Part shown: piece after piece, positions 16,961 through 26,410 of the stretch | Layout: each line of letters begins with the position of its first letter | Position numbering within the stretch: the stretch's first letter is position 1 | From: a bacterium | GTDB lineage: Bacteria > Thermotogota > Thermotogae > Mesoaciditogales > Mesoaciditogaceae | Reading direction: 5' to 3' | Assembly: GCA_021800445.1 (NCBI GenBank) | Contig: JAJYYZ010000002.1 | Span: 60,199-124,198 of the forward strand | Length of the DNA stretch: 64,000 bases | The notes under the pieces: model-generated | What the model was told of the DNA's origin: nothing | The model's input: the letters and a program-made list of their open reading frames with translations, nothing else | The model's database searches: none | Translations under genes and position numbers: made by a program

Positions 16961-17012
16961 TTTTGAAATTATCCTATAAATGTAACTTTTTGAAAATAAA
17001 TGATGTTGTTTT

Positions 17013-17070
17013 TTTAACTCTTTTTTAAGCAAAAATTCTCCCACTTCTATAAGTGGTGAGAGCATGTCAC
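17013..17070 (-). repeat. Copy B of the palindromic intergenic repeat
   Basis: Same family as copy A but in the opposite orientation. The hairpin core CCACTTCTATAAGTGG is perfect. It lies inside the predicted 5' untranslated leader of the ABC transporter operon, so it should be transcribed as a hairpin. Confidence 0.85.
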
Positions 17071-17139
17071 TCTTTCACAAATATAAAGAATAATTACCAT
17101 CGGCAGGTATTTTCAACTTTCAAAAAGGGAGGAAGTGGG

Positions 17140-18195
17140 ATGAAAAAGTATTTGCTATTGGTAAGTATGCTTTTAGTTGCTTTTTTAGCATTCGCTGGCC
17201 CTCTCAAAGTTGCTTTCCTTTACGTAGGCCCTGTTGGAGATGACGGATGGACCTATTCTCAGAATCTCGGGCGACTCTACGTTCAAAATTACTTCGGTGA
17301 CAAGATTCAAACAACCTACATTGAAAGTGTCTCCATGACAGATACCGTTAACGTTTTGCAAACACTCGCTCAAAGCGGTTACAAAGTTATTTACACGACA
17401 AGCTTTGATTACATGGAGCAAACCGCACAAGTTGCGAAACTCTTTCCGGATATCATCTTCGAAAATTGCTCGGGTTATCTCACCAGTCAAAATATGTCAT
17501 CTTATTTTGGCAGAATTTACGAACCCGAATTTCTTACAGGTCTTGTCGGAGGTGCGATGACAAAAACCAATAAAATTGGCTACGTTGCCGCTTTTCCGAC
17601 TCCGGAGGTTGTAAGGGGAATAAACGCTTTCGCCCTCGGAGTTCAGATGGTAAATCCACACGCGACCGTTCAGGTTGTATGGGTTAACGACTGGTACAAC
17701 CCGCCCGCGGAAAAGGAAGCCGCTTTATCTTTGATGGGCGCCGGATGTGATGTGATAAAATCGGAAACTGATTCTCCGGCTCCGCTTCAGGCCGCTGCAA
17801 GTAAAGATGTTTATTGCATAGGATACAACACGGATCAAAGTTCTTACGCTCCGAAAACCTTTTTAATCGCTTCCGTTTTTGACTGGGGTATTTACTACAA
17901 AAATGATATTCAAAACGTACTTGATGGTACATGGAAACCTCAAAATTTCTGGGGAGGACTTGACACCGGTGTTGTAGGGCTTACTCCAATGAGTAATCTT
18001 GTCCCTGATCAGGTACAAAAATTGGTCAATGCCATAGAAGAAGCAATGAAAGATCACACTTTCAATCCTTTCGCAGGACCTATCTACGATCGATCTGGGA
18101 AACTCATGGTCCCTGCCGGACAAAGCGTTTCTGATCAGGATTTGCTTTCTATGAACTGGTTTGTAAAAGGTGTAATCGGAAATATTCCAAAATAA
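17140..18195 (+). CDS. BMP-family ABC transporter substrate-binding protein (copy 1)
   Basis: A Med/PnrA-like periplasmic binding protein of 351 residues. These proteins usually bind purine nucleosides for a YufOPQ/NupOPQ-type importer. A signal peptide (MKKYLLLVSMLLVAFLAFA) precedes mature GPLKVAFLYVGPVGDDGWT. There is no lipobox Cys, so release by signal peptidase I is inferred. BMP landmarks are GAMTKTNKIGYVAAFPTPEVVRG and PAEKEAALSLMGAGCDV. ATG 17140 follows AAGGGAGG; a longer frame from 17053 is rejected because it would run through the ribosome-binding site and repeat B. It is followed by a close paralogue. Confidence 0.92.
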   Translation: MKKYLLLVSMLLVAFLAFAGPLKVAFLYVGPVGDDGWTYSQNLGRLYVQNYFGDKIQTTYIESVSMTDTVNVLQTLAQSGYKVIYTTSFDYMEQTAQVAKLFPDIIFENCSGYLTSQNMSSYFGRIYEPEFLTGLVGGAMTKTNKIGYVAAFPTPEVVRGINAFALGVQMVNPHATVQVVWVNDWYNPPAEKEAALSLMGAGCDVIKSETDSPAPLQAAASKDVYCIGYNTDQSSYAPKTFLIASVFDWGIYYKNDIQNVLDGTWKPQNFWGGLDTGVVGLTPMSNLVPDQVQKLVNAIEEAMKDHTFNPFAGPIYDRSGKLMVPAGQSVSDQDLLSMNWFVKGVIGNIPK

Positions 18196-18207
18196 GGGGG
18201 TATAAAA

Positions 18208-19278
18208 GTGAAAAGCAAATTTTTGGTTTTGATGATTTTAAGCGGCATCGCAATTCTGTCTTTTGCGGCTCCTTTGAAGATAGGCTTCATTTTCGTTGGC
18301 CCCATAAATGATAACGGATGGACTCAAGCACAGTATGACGGTGGGGTTGTCGCAATTCAAAAAGCCTTCGGCGATCAGGTCCAAATAAAATACATCGAGA
18401 ATGTGCCAGAGGGTGCTGCTTCTCTTAACGTTTTAAGATCTCTTGCATCGCAGGGATACAAATTGATATATGCCACAAGTTTCGGGTACATGGATCAGGT
18501 CATTCAGGCAGCCAAGGAATTTCCAAACACGATCTTTGAAATGTGTTCCGGTTATGCAACGTCAACAAATCTCGGCGAATATTTTGGTGCAATGGAACAG
18601 GCAAGATATCTTTCCGGATTAGTTGCAGGTGCAATGACAAAAACGAACAAGATAGGATTTGTAGCGGCTTACCCGACGCCTGAGGTCGTAAGAGGCATAG
18701 ATGCTTTCACGCTTGGTGTCAGATCGGTAAATCCCAAAGCAACTGTTCAGGTTGTATGGACTTACACGTGGTACGATCCTCCTACCGAAAAAGAAGCGGC
18801 TTTAAGTCTTATAAACTCCGGTTGCGACGTTTTGGCCCAGCATCAGGATTCACCTGCTGCGGTTCAAGCCGCTCAACAAAAAGGTATATACGCGATAGGT
18901 TATGATTCACCAAATATGGGTCAATTTGGACCCAACGCATATTTAACGGCACCTATTTGGAATTGGGCTGCTTTCTATGTTCCAAACGTGCAATCGGTAC
19001 TTAATGGAACTTGGAAAACAAGTTTTTACTATGGAAACATGGCAGATGGTCTTGTACAACTTGCACCGATGAGTAATCTTGTCCCCGCTCAGGTACAAAA
19101 ACTTGTCAATGCCATGGAAAATGAGATAAAATCTGGCAGTTTCAATCCATTTGAAGGTCCTATATACGATCAATCTGGAAAGTTGATGATTCCTGCTGGT
19201 AAATCTGCAACACTCGATCAATTACTTTCCATTCAATGGTTTGTTCAAGGTGTAATCGGAAAAATATCAAATCAGTGA
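18208..19278 (+). CDS. BMP-family ABC transporter substrate-binding protein (copy 2)
   Basis: A 356-residue tandem paralogue of the preceding gene, sharing well over half its residues along the full length, for example GAMTKTNKIGFVAAYPTPEVVRG and the C-terminal PMSNLVPAQVQKLVNA. It has a signal peptide (FLVLMILSGIAILSFA) without a lipobox. GTG 18208 follows AAGGGGG. The two proteins differ in the ligand-side segment after the NSGCDV/GAGCDV motif (HQDSPAAVQ against ETDSPAPLQ). Separate ligands or affinities served by one permease are therefore plausible, though this is inference. Confidence 0.92.
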   Translation: MKSKFLVLMILSGIAILSFAAPLKIGFIFVGPINDNGWTQAQYDGGVVAIQKAFGDQVQIKYIENVPEGAASLNVLRSLASQGYKLIYATSFGYMDQVIQAAKEFPNTIFEMCSGYATSTNLGEYFGAMEQARYLSGLVAGAMTKTNKIGFVAAYPTPEVVRGIDAFTLGVRSVNPKATVQVVWTYTWYDPPTEKEAALSLINSGCDVLAQHQDSPAAVQAAQQKGIYAIGYDSPNMGQFGPNAYLTAPIWNWAAFYVPNVQSVLNGTWKTSFYYGNMADGLVQLAPMSNLVPAQVQKLVNAMENEIKSGSFNPFEGPIYDQSGKLMIPAGKSATLDQLLSIQWFVQGVIGKISNQ

Positions 19279-19282
19279 AAAT

Positions 19283-20794
19283 ATGAACGAGACAGTACTC
19301 GAACTCACAAAAATAGTCAAGCGTTTTCCCAGTTTAACCGCAAATGATAACGTGGACTTCGATCTTAAGAAGGGCGAAGTCCACGCCCTACTTGGCGAAA
19401 ACGGCGCCGGAAAATCCACACTTATGAACATCGTTTACGGAATATATAAAGCAGATTCAGGAGATGTAAAGATTAACGGGAAAAAAGTTGAAATCTCTTC
19501 TCCACGTAAAGCGATAGAATACGGCATAGGCATGATCCAACAGCATTTTAGTCTTGTTCCTTCATTCGATGTAACTCAAAACGTTGCCCTTGGCTTGAAA
19601 GATCTCGGTATAATTCCTGATCTTTCCAAAGTAAAAAAGCAAATAATTGAAATATCAAAAAAATACAAAATATCGGTTGATCCGGATGCAAAGATCTGGC
19701 AAATTTCTGCCGGTGAACAGCAAAGGGTCGAAATAATAAAATTGCTTTACGTCAAATCACAGATAATGATTTTGGACGAACCGACGGCCATTCTCACGCC
19801 GCAAGAAGCGGAAGGCCTTTTCGAAACTATTCGCGAAATGACGAAAAATGGAGCGTCCGTGATCTTCATAAGCCACAAACTCAAAGAGGTGCTTGAGATC
19901 TCTGATAGAATAACGGTCTTGAGACATGGAAAGGTCATAGGATCGGTTAAAACAAGCGAAACCGATGAAAATGAACTTGCGAAGATGATGGTCGGAAGAG
20001 AAGTGGTTATAAAAATAGAAAAACCACCTTCAAAAGCATCTGGAGAAATTTTGAAAGTTGATGATCTTCATGTTATGAACGATAAAGGTCTGGAAGCCGT
20101 TAAGGGTGTAAGTTTTGATGTAAGAAGCGGTGAAGTGCTCGGCATAGCAGGAGTTGAAGGGAATGGGCAGAAAGAACTTTCAGAGGCCTTGTATGGCATG
20201 AGAAATTACAGAGGTACTGTGACAGTTGAAGGCATTAGGGTGAAGCCAGGAAATGTCATGGATAGAATAAAGCACCATGTTGCTTACATTCCTCAGGATA
20301 GAAAGGCAGATGCGCTTTGCGGAGGGCTTCCAATTTACCAAAATCTGTTCATCAAAGCATTTTCTTCTCCTTCGATGAGATTTAATCCCTACTTTTTTGT
20401 GCCGGAAAGGTTGAGATCACCATCTCTCAAATTCATAAAAGATTATTCGATCTCCGCATCTTCGGTTGATCTTGAGGCCAAATTTCTCTCAGGTGGAAAT
20501 ATGCAAAAAGTTGTCCTTGCGCGAGAAATAGGAAATAATTCTCCAAAACTCATAATAGCAGTTCATCCGACAAGAGGATTGGATGTCGGGGCAGAGGAAT
20601 TCGTTTACAATGTTTTGATGGATCAAAAGGCAAGAGGTGCAGCCATACTTCTGATAGCCGGAGATCTTTTTGAGATTTTTAACCTTTCGGATCGCGTTGC
20701 GGTACTTTATGAAGGACAAATAATAGGATACAGTCAACCGGACGAGTCTCACCTTGAAGAGATAGGTCTTATGATGGCAGGTGTAAAAAAATGA
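19283..20794 (+). CDS. BMP/nucleoside ABC transporter ATP-binding protein (two nucleotide-binding domains)
   Basis: A 503-residue double ATPase of the sugar/nucleoside (RbsA/YufO) type. The first domain is complete: Walker A GENGAGKST (about residue 38), signature SAGEQQRVE and Walker B MILDEPTAIL. The second has a degenerate Walker A (GVEGNGQKE), signature LSGGNMQKVVLARE and AVHPTRGLD, as usual in this family, where only one site hydrolyses efficiently. It starts five bases after the binding-protein gene and overlaps the permease gene by four bases. Confidence 0.94.
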   Translation: MNETVLELTKIVKRFPSLTANDNVDFDLKKGEVHALLGENGAGKSTLMNIVYGIYKADSGDVKINGKKVEISSPRKAIEYGIGMIQQHFSLVPSFDVTQNVALGLKDLGIIPDLSKVKKQIIEISKKYKISVDPDAKIWQISAGEQQRVEIIKLLYVKSQIMILDEPTAILTPQEAEGLFETIREMTKNGASVIFISHKLKEVLEISDRITVLRHGKVIGSVKTSETDENELAKMMVGREVVIKIEKPPSKASGEILKVDDLHVMNDKGLEAVKGVSFDVRSGEVLGIAGVEGNGQKELSEALYGMRNYRGTVTVEGIRVKPGNVMDRIKHHVAYIPQDRKADALCGGLPIYQNLFIKAFSSPSMRFNPYFFVPERLRSPSLKFIKDYSISASSVDLEAKFLSGGNMQKVVLAREIGNNSPKLIIAVHPTRGLDVGAEEFVYNVLMDQKARGAAILLIAGDLFEIFNLSDRVAVLYEGQIIGYSQPDESHLEEIGLMMAGVKK

Positions 20795-21858
20795 AAATAC
20801 GTTTTGAAAAGAGAGAAAAAAAGCCTTCAAAACTTTTGATATTTTTAGCATCGCTTTTATCTGTCTTGATTGCCCTTGTTTTTCTCGGATTTATAATTCT
20901 GTCTCTTGGCGATAATCCTTTAACAGCCTACTGGCAACTTGTTTCATGGGGACTTGGAACCGTTCCAGGACTGATTCAAAGTCTTGTTTCAATGATGCCT
21001 CTGCTTTTCACATCTCTGGGTGTACTTATCGCATTTAAAATGAAACTCTGGAACATAGGTGCAGAAGGGCAATTTCAAATGGGTGCCTTTGCCGCGACCT
21101 GGGGTGCGCTTTATCTTTTTCCCCATCTCACCAATCCATGGTTTTTCATTCCGTTGCTCATGATGCTTGGTATGGTGGCAGGGGCTTTCTGGGGCTTTTT
21201 GCCCGGAGTGATGCGCGCATATCTTGGCGTGAATGAAATTTTAAGCACTTTGATGTTGAATTACGTTGCGATATACTGGGTTAACTATCTTACCTATGGT
21301 CCGTGGAAAGGACCCCATAGTTACAATTTTCCTGTTACAGCTCAATTTCCACAATCTGCCATTTTTCCCCAGTATGGTGTTGGTGGGTTGAATTTGGGAA
21401 TTTTCATTTCCATTGGTATGGCATTTTTTGTACTTTATCTTGTTCGATATACAAAATTCGGTTTTCATTTGAATATAGCGGGTGATAACCTTCGGGTTGG
21501 AGAATATGCGGGCATAAATGTCAAAAAGATGATAATTCTTGTGATGGTAATGGGAGGCGCAATCTCAGGACTGGGCGGAATGGCAGAAATGAGCGGAGTA
21601 CTTTTTAGACTTCAACCGAATTTTTCACCTGGATACGGCTACACGGCCGTCATAATAGCATGGCTTGCCAGACTTGATCCGATAGCGACGATAATAGTGT
21701 CATTTTTCTTTGGCGTTCTGCTCGTTGGAAGTCAGCAACTTCAACTTTTCATGCAAATACCATCGTCTCTCGTTAACGCTTTTAATGGCATATTGCTATT
21801 TTCTCTGCTGGCCTCAGAGATATTTTTGCATTACAAGATAAAGTGGGTGAGATCATGA
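20791..21858 (+). CDS. BMP/nucleoside ABC transporter permease (YufP/NupP-like)
   Basis: A 355-residue inner-membrane protein with about nine hydrophobic segments and the family element MKLWNIGAEGQFQMGAFAA. A coupling-loop region around GDNLRVGEYAGINVKKM matches the BPD_transp_2 family. It is translationally coupled to the ATPase (ATGA at 20791) and to the second permease (ATGA at 21855). It forms a heterodimeric channel with that permease. Confidence 0.92.
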   Translation: MKIRFEKREKKPSKLLIFLASLLSVLIALVFLGFIILSLGDNPLTAYWQLVSWGLGTVPGLIQSLVSMMPLLFTSLGVLIAFKMKLWNIGAEGQFQMGAFAATWGALYLFPHLTNPWFFIPLLMMLGMVAGAFWGFLPGVMRAYLGVNEILSTLMLNYVAIYWVNYLTYGPWKGPHSYNFPVTAQFPQSAIFPQYGVGGLNLGIFISIGMAFFVLYLVRYTKFGFHLNIAGDNLRVGEYAGINVKKMIILVMVMGGAISGLGGMAEMSGVLFRLQPNFSPGYGYTAVIIAWLARLDPIATIIVSFFFGVLLVGSQQLQLFMQIPSSLVNAFNGILLFSLLASEIFLHYKIKWVRS

Positions 21859-22787
21859 ATCAAGATATAATAACGTCTACACTTTCAGGTGCGTTAAGGT
21901 CTGGTACGCCATTGCTCTTTGCAACGCTTGGTGAAATTTTGGCGGAAAGATCGGGAGTTTTGAATCTGGGCCTCGAAGGTATGATGCTTATGGGTGCCTT
22001 TACGGGTTTTAGCGTATCTTACATAACCGGTAACCTTTGGCTTGCCGTCATGGCGGCAATTTTAGTTGGAGGCCTTATGGCCTCCCTTCATGCTTTTATG
22101 TCGATAACTTTGCGTGTCAATCAGGTTGTAAGCGGTCTTGCGCTTGTTTTTCTTGGAGAAGGATTGAGTGGATTTTGGGGTCATGGTTTCGTTGGAATGC
22201 AAGCAGAGAGTTTTAACAACATCAAAATACCTTTTCTCGGAGACATTCCTTACGTTGGAACGATCGTTTTCGACAGAGACATTCTCGTTTACATAGGATA
22301 CATTGCCGTACCAGTTATCTGGTGGTTTCTCTACAAAACAACTGCCGGCATGAATTTAAGAGCAGTCGGAGAATCTCCGGATGCTGCAGATGCAAGAGGT
22401 ATAAATGTCGTGCTGACAAGATACATTTACACGATAATCGGAGGATTTTTCAGCGGTCTTGCCGGTGCTTACATCTCTCTTGCGTATACACCGATGTGGG
22501 TTCAGGATATGACGGCCGGTCGTGGATGGATTGCGGTAGCACTTGTCATATTTGCGATATGGGATCCCGTCATAGCATTGATAGGTGCTTACGCTTTCGG
22601 AGGAATAAGCGTGTTACAATTCAGTTTTCAAATAATTCAAGTTCCGATTCCCGTGAACATAATGAACATGTTCCCATACCTTTTCACGATATTCGTGATG
22701 CTTTTTGCGTCAAGCAACAAAATAAAGAAACGTTTTGGTGCACCTTCGGCTCTTGGAATTCCGTACTCAAGAGAGGAAAAAACTTGA
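21855..22787 (+). CDS. BMP/nucleoside ABC transporter permease (YufQ/NupQ-like)
   Basis: A 310-residue permease with the hallmark N-terminal sequence TPLLFATLGEILAERSGVLNLGLEGMMLMGA. A second element, AVGESPDAADARGINV, is the coupling loop. ATG 21855 is chosen because it overlaps the previous stop codon as ATGA; an in-frame GTG at 21843 is less likely. It is the last gene of the five-gene transporter operon. No nucleoside-metabolism gene is attached, so substrate specificity rests on family only. Confidence 0.92.
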   Translation: MNQDIITSTLSGALRSGTPLLFATLGEILAERSGVLNLGLEGMMLMGAFTGFSVSYITGNLWLAVMAAILVGGLMASLHAFMSITLRVNQVVSGLALVFLGEGLSGFWGHGFVGMQAESFNNIKIPFLGDIPYVGTIVFDRDILVYIGYIAVPVIWWFLYKTTAGMNLRAVGESPDAADARGINVVLTRYIYTIIGGFFSGLAGAYISLAYTPMWVQDMTAGRGWIAVALVIFAIWDPVIALIGAYAFGGISVLQFSFQIIQVPIPVNIMNMFPYLFTIFVMLFASSNKIKKRFGAPSALGIPYSREEKT

Positions 22788-22812
22788 GCGTTCAGTGAAC
22801 GATGACACGTTA

Positions 22813-22821
22813 TGGTATAAT
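22813..22821 (+). promoter_or_regulatory. Extended -10 promoter element of the rbfA-truB-ribF operon
   Basis: TGG-TATAAT (extended -10, TATAAT at 22816-22821). No good -35 was found (TTCAGT at 22791 with 19-bp spacing is weak). Confidence 0.5.
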
Positions 22822-22854
22822 CTTTTTGACAAAATTTAAAAAGTGGTGATGTTC

Positions 22855-23214
22855 ATGGGATACAAAAAAGAAATGATGGAATCAGAGATGATGAAGATTC
22901 TTTCTCAGGCTTTCTTCAACATGAAAGATCCGAGAGTCGAAGGGATGATCTCGGTAACAAGAGTTGAACTTTCCAACGATAAAAGATATGCAAAGGTTTA
23001 TTTAAGCCTTTACGGTAATGACGATAAACGAAATGAAGAAATTTTTGAAGTTATAGAAAAAGCGAAAGGGTATTTCAAAACGACAATTGCACAAAGTTTG
23101 CATACCTTTAAAGCTCCTGATTTAACGTTTGTAAGGGATAGAGGTATAGAAAAATCTTTTGAGATTGATAAACTCTTCAAAAAAATAGAAAATGAACGGC
23201 ATAATCAAAATTGA
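22855..23214 (+). CDS. rbfA: Ribosome-binding factor A
   Basis: RbfA binds the 30S subunit near the 5' end of 16S rRNA and assists late maturation. About 119 residues form the single KH-like domain: KKEMMESEMMKILSQAF, MKDPRVEGMISVTRVELS, YAKVYLSLYG and PDLTFVRDRGIEKSFEID. Several starts are possible (GTG 22843, ATG 22849, ATG 22855). ATG 22855 is chosen because GGTGAT then serves as the ribosome-binding site at the spacing seen elsewhere here. The end overlaps truB by 23 bases. Confidence 0.9.
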   Translation: MGYKKEMMESEMMKILSQAFFNMKDPRVEGMISVTRVELSNDKRYAKVYLSLYGNDDKRNEEIFEVIEKAKGYFKTTIAQSLHTFKAPDLTFVRDRGIEKSFEIDKLFKKIENERHNQN

Positions 23215-24115
23215 TAAACCATCAGGGATAACTTCTCATGATGTGGTTAATATCGTCAGAAAGATATCATCCGTCAGACAGGTAGGACATGCCGGTACAC
23301 TCGATCCATTTGCAACCGGACTTCTGATCGTTGGCATTGGAAACGGGACGAGAATTCTCGAATATTTTTTGCATGCCGAAAAAACCTACGATGTGATCGC
23401 GAAGATTGGTCTTACAACAGACACATACGATAAAACTGGTAAATTTGTGGAGGAAAATCCATGTGATAGAAGCGAAGAAGAAATACGTGAAACACTGCTT
23501 TCTTTCGTTGGCGATTACGATCAGGTCCCTCCGATTTATTCATCCAAAAAATATGCCGGTGTACGACTTTACAAGCTCGCAAGATCAGGTAAAATCATAA
23601 CGATGCCACCCGTACGCGTGAAAATACATTCAATTGAAATCGAAAGCATAAAAAAACCTTACGTGAAATTCAAAACTGTCGTTTCAGGCGGAACTTACAT
23701 TCGTTCTCTTTGCAGAGATTTTGGCATCAAACTTGGATGCGGTGCAATTGCACAGGAACTAAGAAGGATTCAAGTAGATCGATTCGATCTTTCTGGTTGT
23801 GTTGACATTCAGCATGCAGATAATTTCGATATGTCAAAGGTTATGTCTTTGGAAGAAGCAACACGTTTTATGTTTAAAACTGTCGTTGTGAACGATCTTG
23901 GATCTAAAAAAATTAGAGATGGCAGGTCAGTTGAAATAGACGATGTTATGTCTTACGAGGATTTTAACAAAGGAGAATTGGTAAGAATCTTGGATAAAAA
24001 CGGAAAACTGATATCTATATCTTTGTCAGAGAGAAAATCAAGTTTCTTTTCCACTATCGACAAAGCCGAAAGAAAAGATATCGTTATAAGGCCAAAGAAG
24101 GTGTTCAAAAATTGA
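23192..24115 (+). CDS. truB: tRNA pseudouridine(55) synthase
   Basis: TruB converts U55 in the T-loop of tRNAs to pseudouridine. The protein has 307 residues, with the N-terminal KIDKPSGITSHDVV, the catalytic motif GHAGTLDPFATGLL with its Asp, PPIYSSKKYAGVRLYKLAR and SGGTYIRSLCRDFG. A small C-terminal PUA-like domain ends the protein. It begins within rbfA and shares TTGA with ribF. Confidence 0.94.
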   Translation: MNGIIKIDKPSGITSHDVVNIVRKISSVRQVGHAGTLDPFATGLLIVGIGNGTRILEYFLHAEKTYDVIAKIGLTTDTYDKTGKFVEENPCDRSEEEIRETLLSFVGDYDQVPPIYSSKKYAGVRLYKLARSGKIITMPPVRVKIHSIEIESIKKPYVKFKTVVSGGTYIRSLCRDFGIKLGCGAIAQELRRIQVDRFDLSGCVDIQHADNFDMSKVMSLEEATRFMFKTVVVNDLGSKKIRDGRSVEIDDVMSYEDFNKGELVRILDKNGKLISISLSERKSSFFSTIDKAERKDIVIRPKKVFKN

Positions 24116-25008
24116 GATCTGTAACTATTGGAGTTTTTGATGGGGTACATTTAGGTCATACTTATATGGTAAGAAAAATGGTTCAATATGCGATTGATCA
24201 TGATCAGATTCCAACGGCACTTGTCTTTGAGATGCCCTACGAGGCTATAACCAATCCACAAAACTTCGACGGTTTGCTTACGACACCCGATGAAAGATCC
24301 GAATTACTTAAAAATTTAGGCGTCAGGGATGTCATAATTCAAGATCTTAGATCAATTGTGAACATGAGAGAAAAAGATTATGTCGATCTACTTTTAAAAG
24401 AGTACTGGATGAAAAGCATTTATGTAGGTTACGATTTTAAGTTTGGCAAACATGCGCAAGGAGATGTGGAACTGTTAAAAGAAATGGGCAAGACGAGAGG
24501 TTTTACCGTTGACATAACTCCAAAAATTCTCGATGGAGATATGAGAATAAGCAGTTCTTTGATAAGGCATGAAATTAAAGCAGGTAGACCTGATGTGGCG
24601 CGCCATTTTATCGGAAGACCTTTTACAATATCTGGAATTGTTTTCAAGGAACGTGGAATAGGATCAAAAATAGGCTTTCCAACGGCCAACATTTCAAGAG
24701 AAGGAATCAACCTTGTAATTCCAAAATATGGAGTTTATCTCGTAAGATCGGTGATCGATGGCACAATCGTTTACGGTGTTATGGGAATAGGCGTGCGTCC
24801 AACTACTGATAGCGATGGAGAAGTAACTTATGAAGTTCATTTTCTTGATGGAGAATATCAACTTGTTGGAAAACGTTTAAAAGTCGAATTGTTGGAATTT
24901 TTGAGACCTGAAATTAAGTTTGCAAATCTCCAAGATCTCAAAGATGCGATAGCGAAAGATGTCAAAAAGGCAAAAGAAATGATATATCAGAAAAATTTTT
25001 ATGGCTGA
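24112..25008 (+). CDS. ribF: Bifunctional riboflavin kinase / FAD synthetase
   Basis: It phosphorylates riboflavin to FMN and adenylates FMN to FAD. The N-terminal FAD synthetase domain has GVFDGVHLGH near the start and the GYDFKFGKHAQGD block with ISSSLIR. The C-terminal riboflavin-kinase domain has GIGSKIGFPTANI, YGVMGIGVRPT and a terminal helix. It is 298 residues, starting at TTG 24112 inside the truB stop. No FMN riboswitch precedes it. It overlaps the MATE gene by eight bases. Confidence 0.94.
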   Translation: MRSVTIGVFDGVHLGHTYMVRKMVQYAIDHDQIPTALVFEMPYEAITNPQNFDGLLTTPDERSELLKNLGVRDVIIQDLRSIVNMREKDYVDLLLKEYWMKSIYVGYDFKFGKHAQGDVELLKEMGKTRGFTVDITPKILDGDMRISSSLIRHEIKAGRPDVARHFIGRPFTISGIVFKERGIGSKIGFPTANISREGINLVIPKYGVYLVRSVIDGTIVYGVMGIGVRPTTDSDGEVTYEVHFLDGEYQLVGKRLKVELLEFLRPEIKFANLQDLKDAIAKDVKKAKEMIYQKNFYG

Positions 25009-26338
25009 AAAGTTTGATTACACCAATTCATCAATTCCAAAATCTTTGATGAGACTTGCGCTACCTTCGATGGGAGCGTCTTTTTTCTCGTCCATTTACA
25101 ATTTGATCGATACTTTCTGGATAGGCCATCTTGGAGCAGATCAGGTGGCGGGTGTTACGCTTGCCATGATGGTTTTCTTTTACGGCGGGATCTTCAACAA
25201 CCTTTTCGGAACTCCTTCCGTCATATTGATTTCAAGAAGGTACGGTGAAGGAGATCATGATGGAGTTAGATGGGTTGTGGGTCAGACAATGTTTGCAAAA
25301 ATTTTGGTCGGAACTGTTTTCATGATCCTCGCGTATTTTTTTATGCCACAATTGCTTGTTTTGATAGGTGCAAATGATAAAACCCTCTCTTACGGCCTTG
25401 ATTTTCTTAAATGGAGATTATGGGTCATACCGCTTTCCTTTTCTGGCTACACGATGATGACAACATTTCAGGGAACTGGAGACACATATAAACTTTTTTG
25501 GGTCCAGGGCGTATCTGCCGTAATGAACATCGTCCTCGATCCTATTTTCATATACACACTTAAGATGGGCGTCGGCGGTGCGGCGATAGCCTCTGATATT
25601 TCGGAAATATATCTGCTGGCAATGGGTATCATACTACTCAACTCAAAAAACAGTTACGTTAAGATGAATCCTTTCAAGTACATGAAACCAAGAAAGGATA
25701 TCATAAAGAAGATGATTTCTCTTGGCATACCAAGTGTTTTTGATAATCTATCGGCCAATTTAGTCTATTCCATTGTCTTAAGAATCGCTTCCATTTACGG
25801 TGCAGATCTTATAGCGGCACTCGGCATAGTCAACAACGTAAGAAGTATCTCTTTTACACTTGGATATTCTATGAATATGTCCACCTCAACGATGATCGGG
25901 CAAAATATAGGTGCCAAAAAACGTGAAAGACTTAAAAAAATAATTTTGACGTCGATATGGATTGGAGAACTTTTAATAGCCGGTTACGTCTTCGCTTTAT
26001 TCTTTTTTGGTTCGCAGATAACTTACTTTTTTACTCCCAACGGTAACGTTGCCGCGATGGGCGGTTTGATGATGAAATTCTTTGCGATCAACGAAATATT
26101 TTTCATAATTGCTATGATAGGTTATGGAGTTTTGATTGGCGGTGGACTAACCAGAACTACTATGATGATAGGAATCGTATCTGATTGGGTTGTCCTGGCC
26201 CCGATGGTTTTAATTTTTTCTTCATTGCATTTTACATGGAAATTCATGATACTTTCTTTTGTGATCCAAAGCATCGTTATGGCAGGGTTGGCCATGGGAG
26301 AGGTAAAACGTGGAAAATGGATAGAACAAAAAGTGTGA
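25001..26338 (+). CDS. MATE family efflux transporter
   Basis: A 445-residue polytopic protein with about twelve membrane segments in two similar halves, starting LMRLALPSMGASFFSSIYNLIDTFWIGHLG, the N-terminal signature of MATE exporters. Family elements include QGTGDT in the first half and MSTSTMIGQNIGA in the second half. These export drugs or metabolites using Na+ or H+. The start overlaps ribF. The stop codon (26336-26338) lies within the first bases of repeat copy C. Confidence 0.9.
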   Translation: MAEKFDYTNSSIPKSLMRLALPSMGASFFSSIYNLIDTFWIGHLGADQVAGVTLAMMVFFYGGIFNNLFGTPSVILISRRYGEGDHDGVRWVVGQTMFAKILVGTVFMILAYFFMPQLLVLIGANDKTLSYGLDFLKWRLWVIPLSFSGYTMMTTFQGTGDTYKLFWVQGVSAVMNIVLDPIFIYTLKMGVGGAAIASDISEIYLLAMGIILLNSKNSYVKMNPFKYMKPRKDIIKKMISLGIPSVFDNLSANLVYSIVLRIASIYGADLIAALGIVNNVRSISFTLGYSMNMSTSTMIGQNIGAKKRERLKKIILTSIWIGELLIAGYVFALFFFGSQITYFFTPNGNVAAMGGLMMKFFAINEIFFIIAMIGYGVLIGGGLTRTTMMIGIVSDWVVLAPMVLIFSSLHFTWKFMILSFVIQSIVMAGLAMGEVKRGKWIEQKV

Positions 26339-26391
26339 CATACTCCCACCACTTATAGAAGGGGGAGAATTCTTGCTTAAAAAGGGTTAAA
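26335..26391 (+). repeat. Copy C of the palindromic intergenic repeat
   Basis: Same family as copy A, with stem CCACTT-ATAG-AAGGGG carrying one change. It begins over the MATE gene stop codon, and its A-rich end supplies a possible -35 region of the rpsO promoter. Confidence 0.85.
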
Positions 26392-26410
26392 CTTTGTGAT
26401 AAAATATAAT
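26377..26410 (+). promoter_or_regulatory. Predicted promoter of rpsO-pnp
   Basis: Two overlapping -10 candidates are present: TGA-TAAAAT (26397-26405) and TATAAT (26405-26410). A TTAAAA at 26377-26382 inside repeat copy C is 17 bp from the first. The leader to rpsO is about 60 bases. Confidence 0.5.

Noticed and set aside
16961..17139. Purine riboswitch in the leader of the nucleoside-type ABC operon
   Set aside because: The ~170-base leader has none of the conserved purine-aptamer segments; its only strong structure is repeat copy B.
17053..17139. N-terminal extension of the first BMP binding protein
   Set aside because: It would be translated through repeat B flank and the ribosome-binding site and would bury the signal peptide.
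24050..24112. FMN riboswitch for ribF
   Set aside because: ribF starts inside truB with no leader, and no RFN element pattern is visible.
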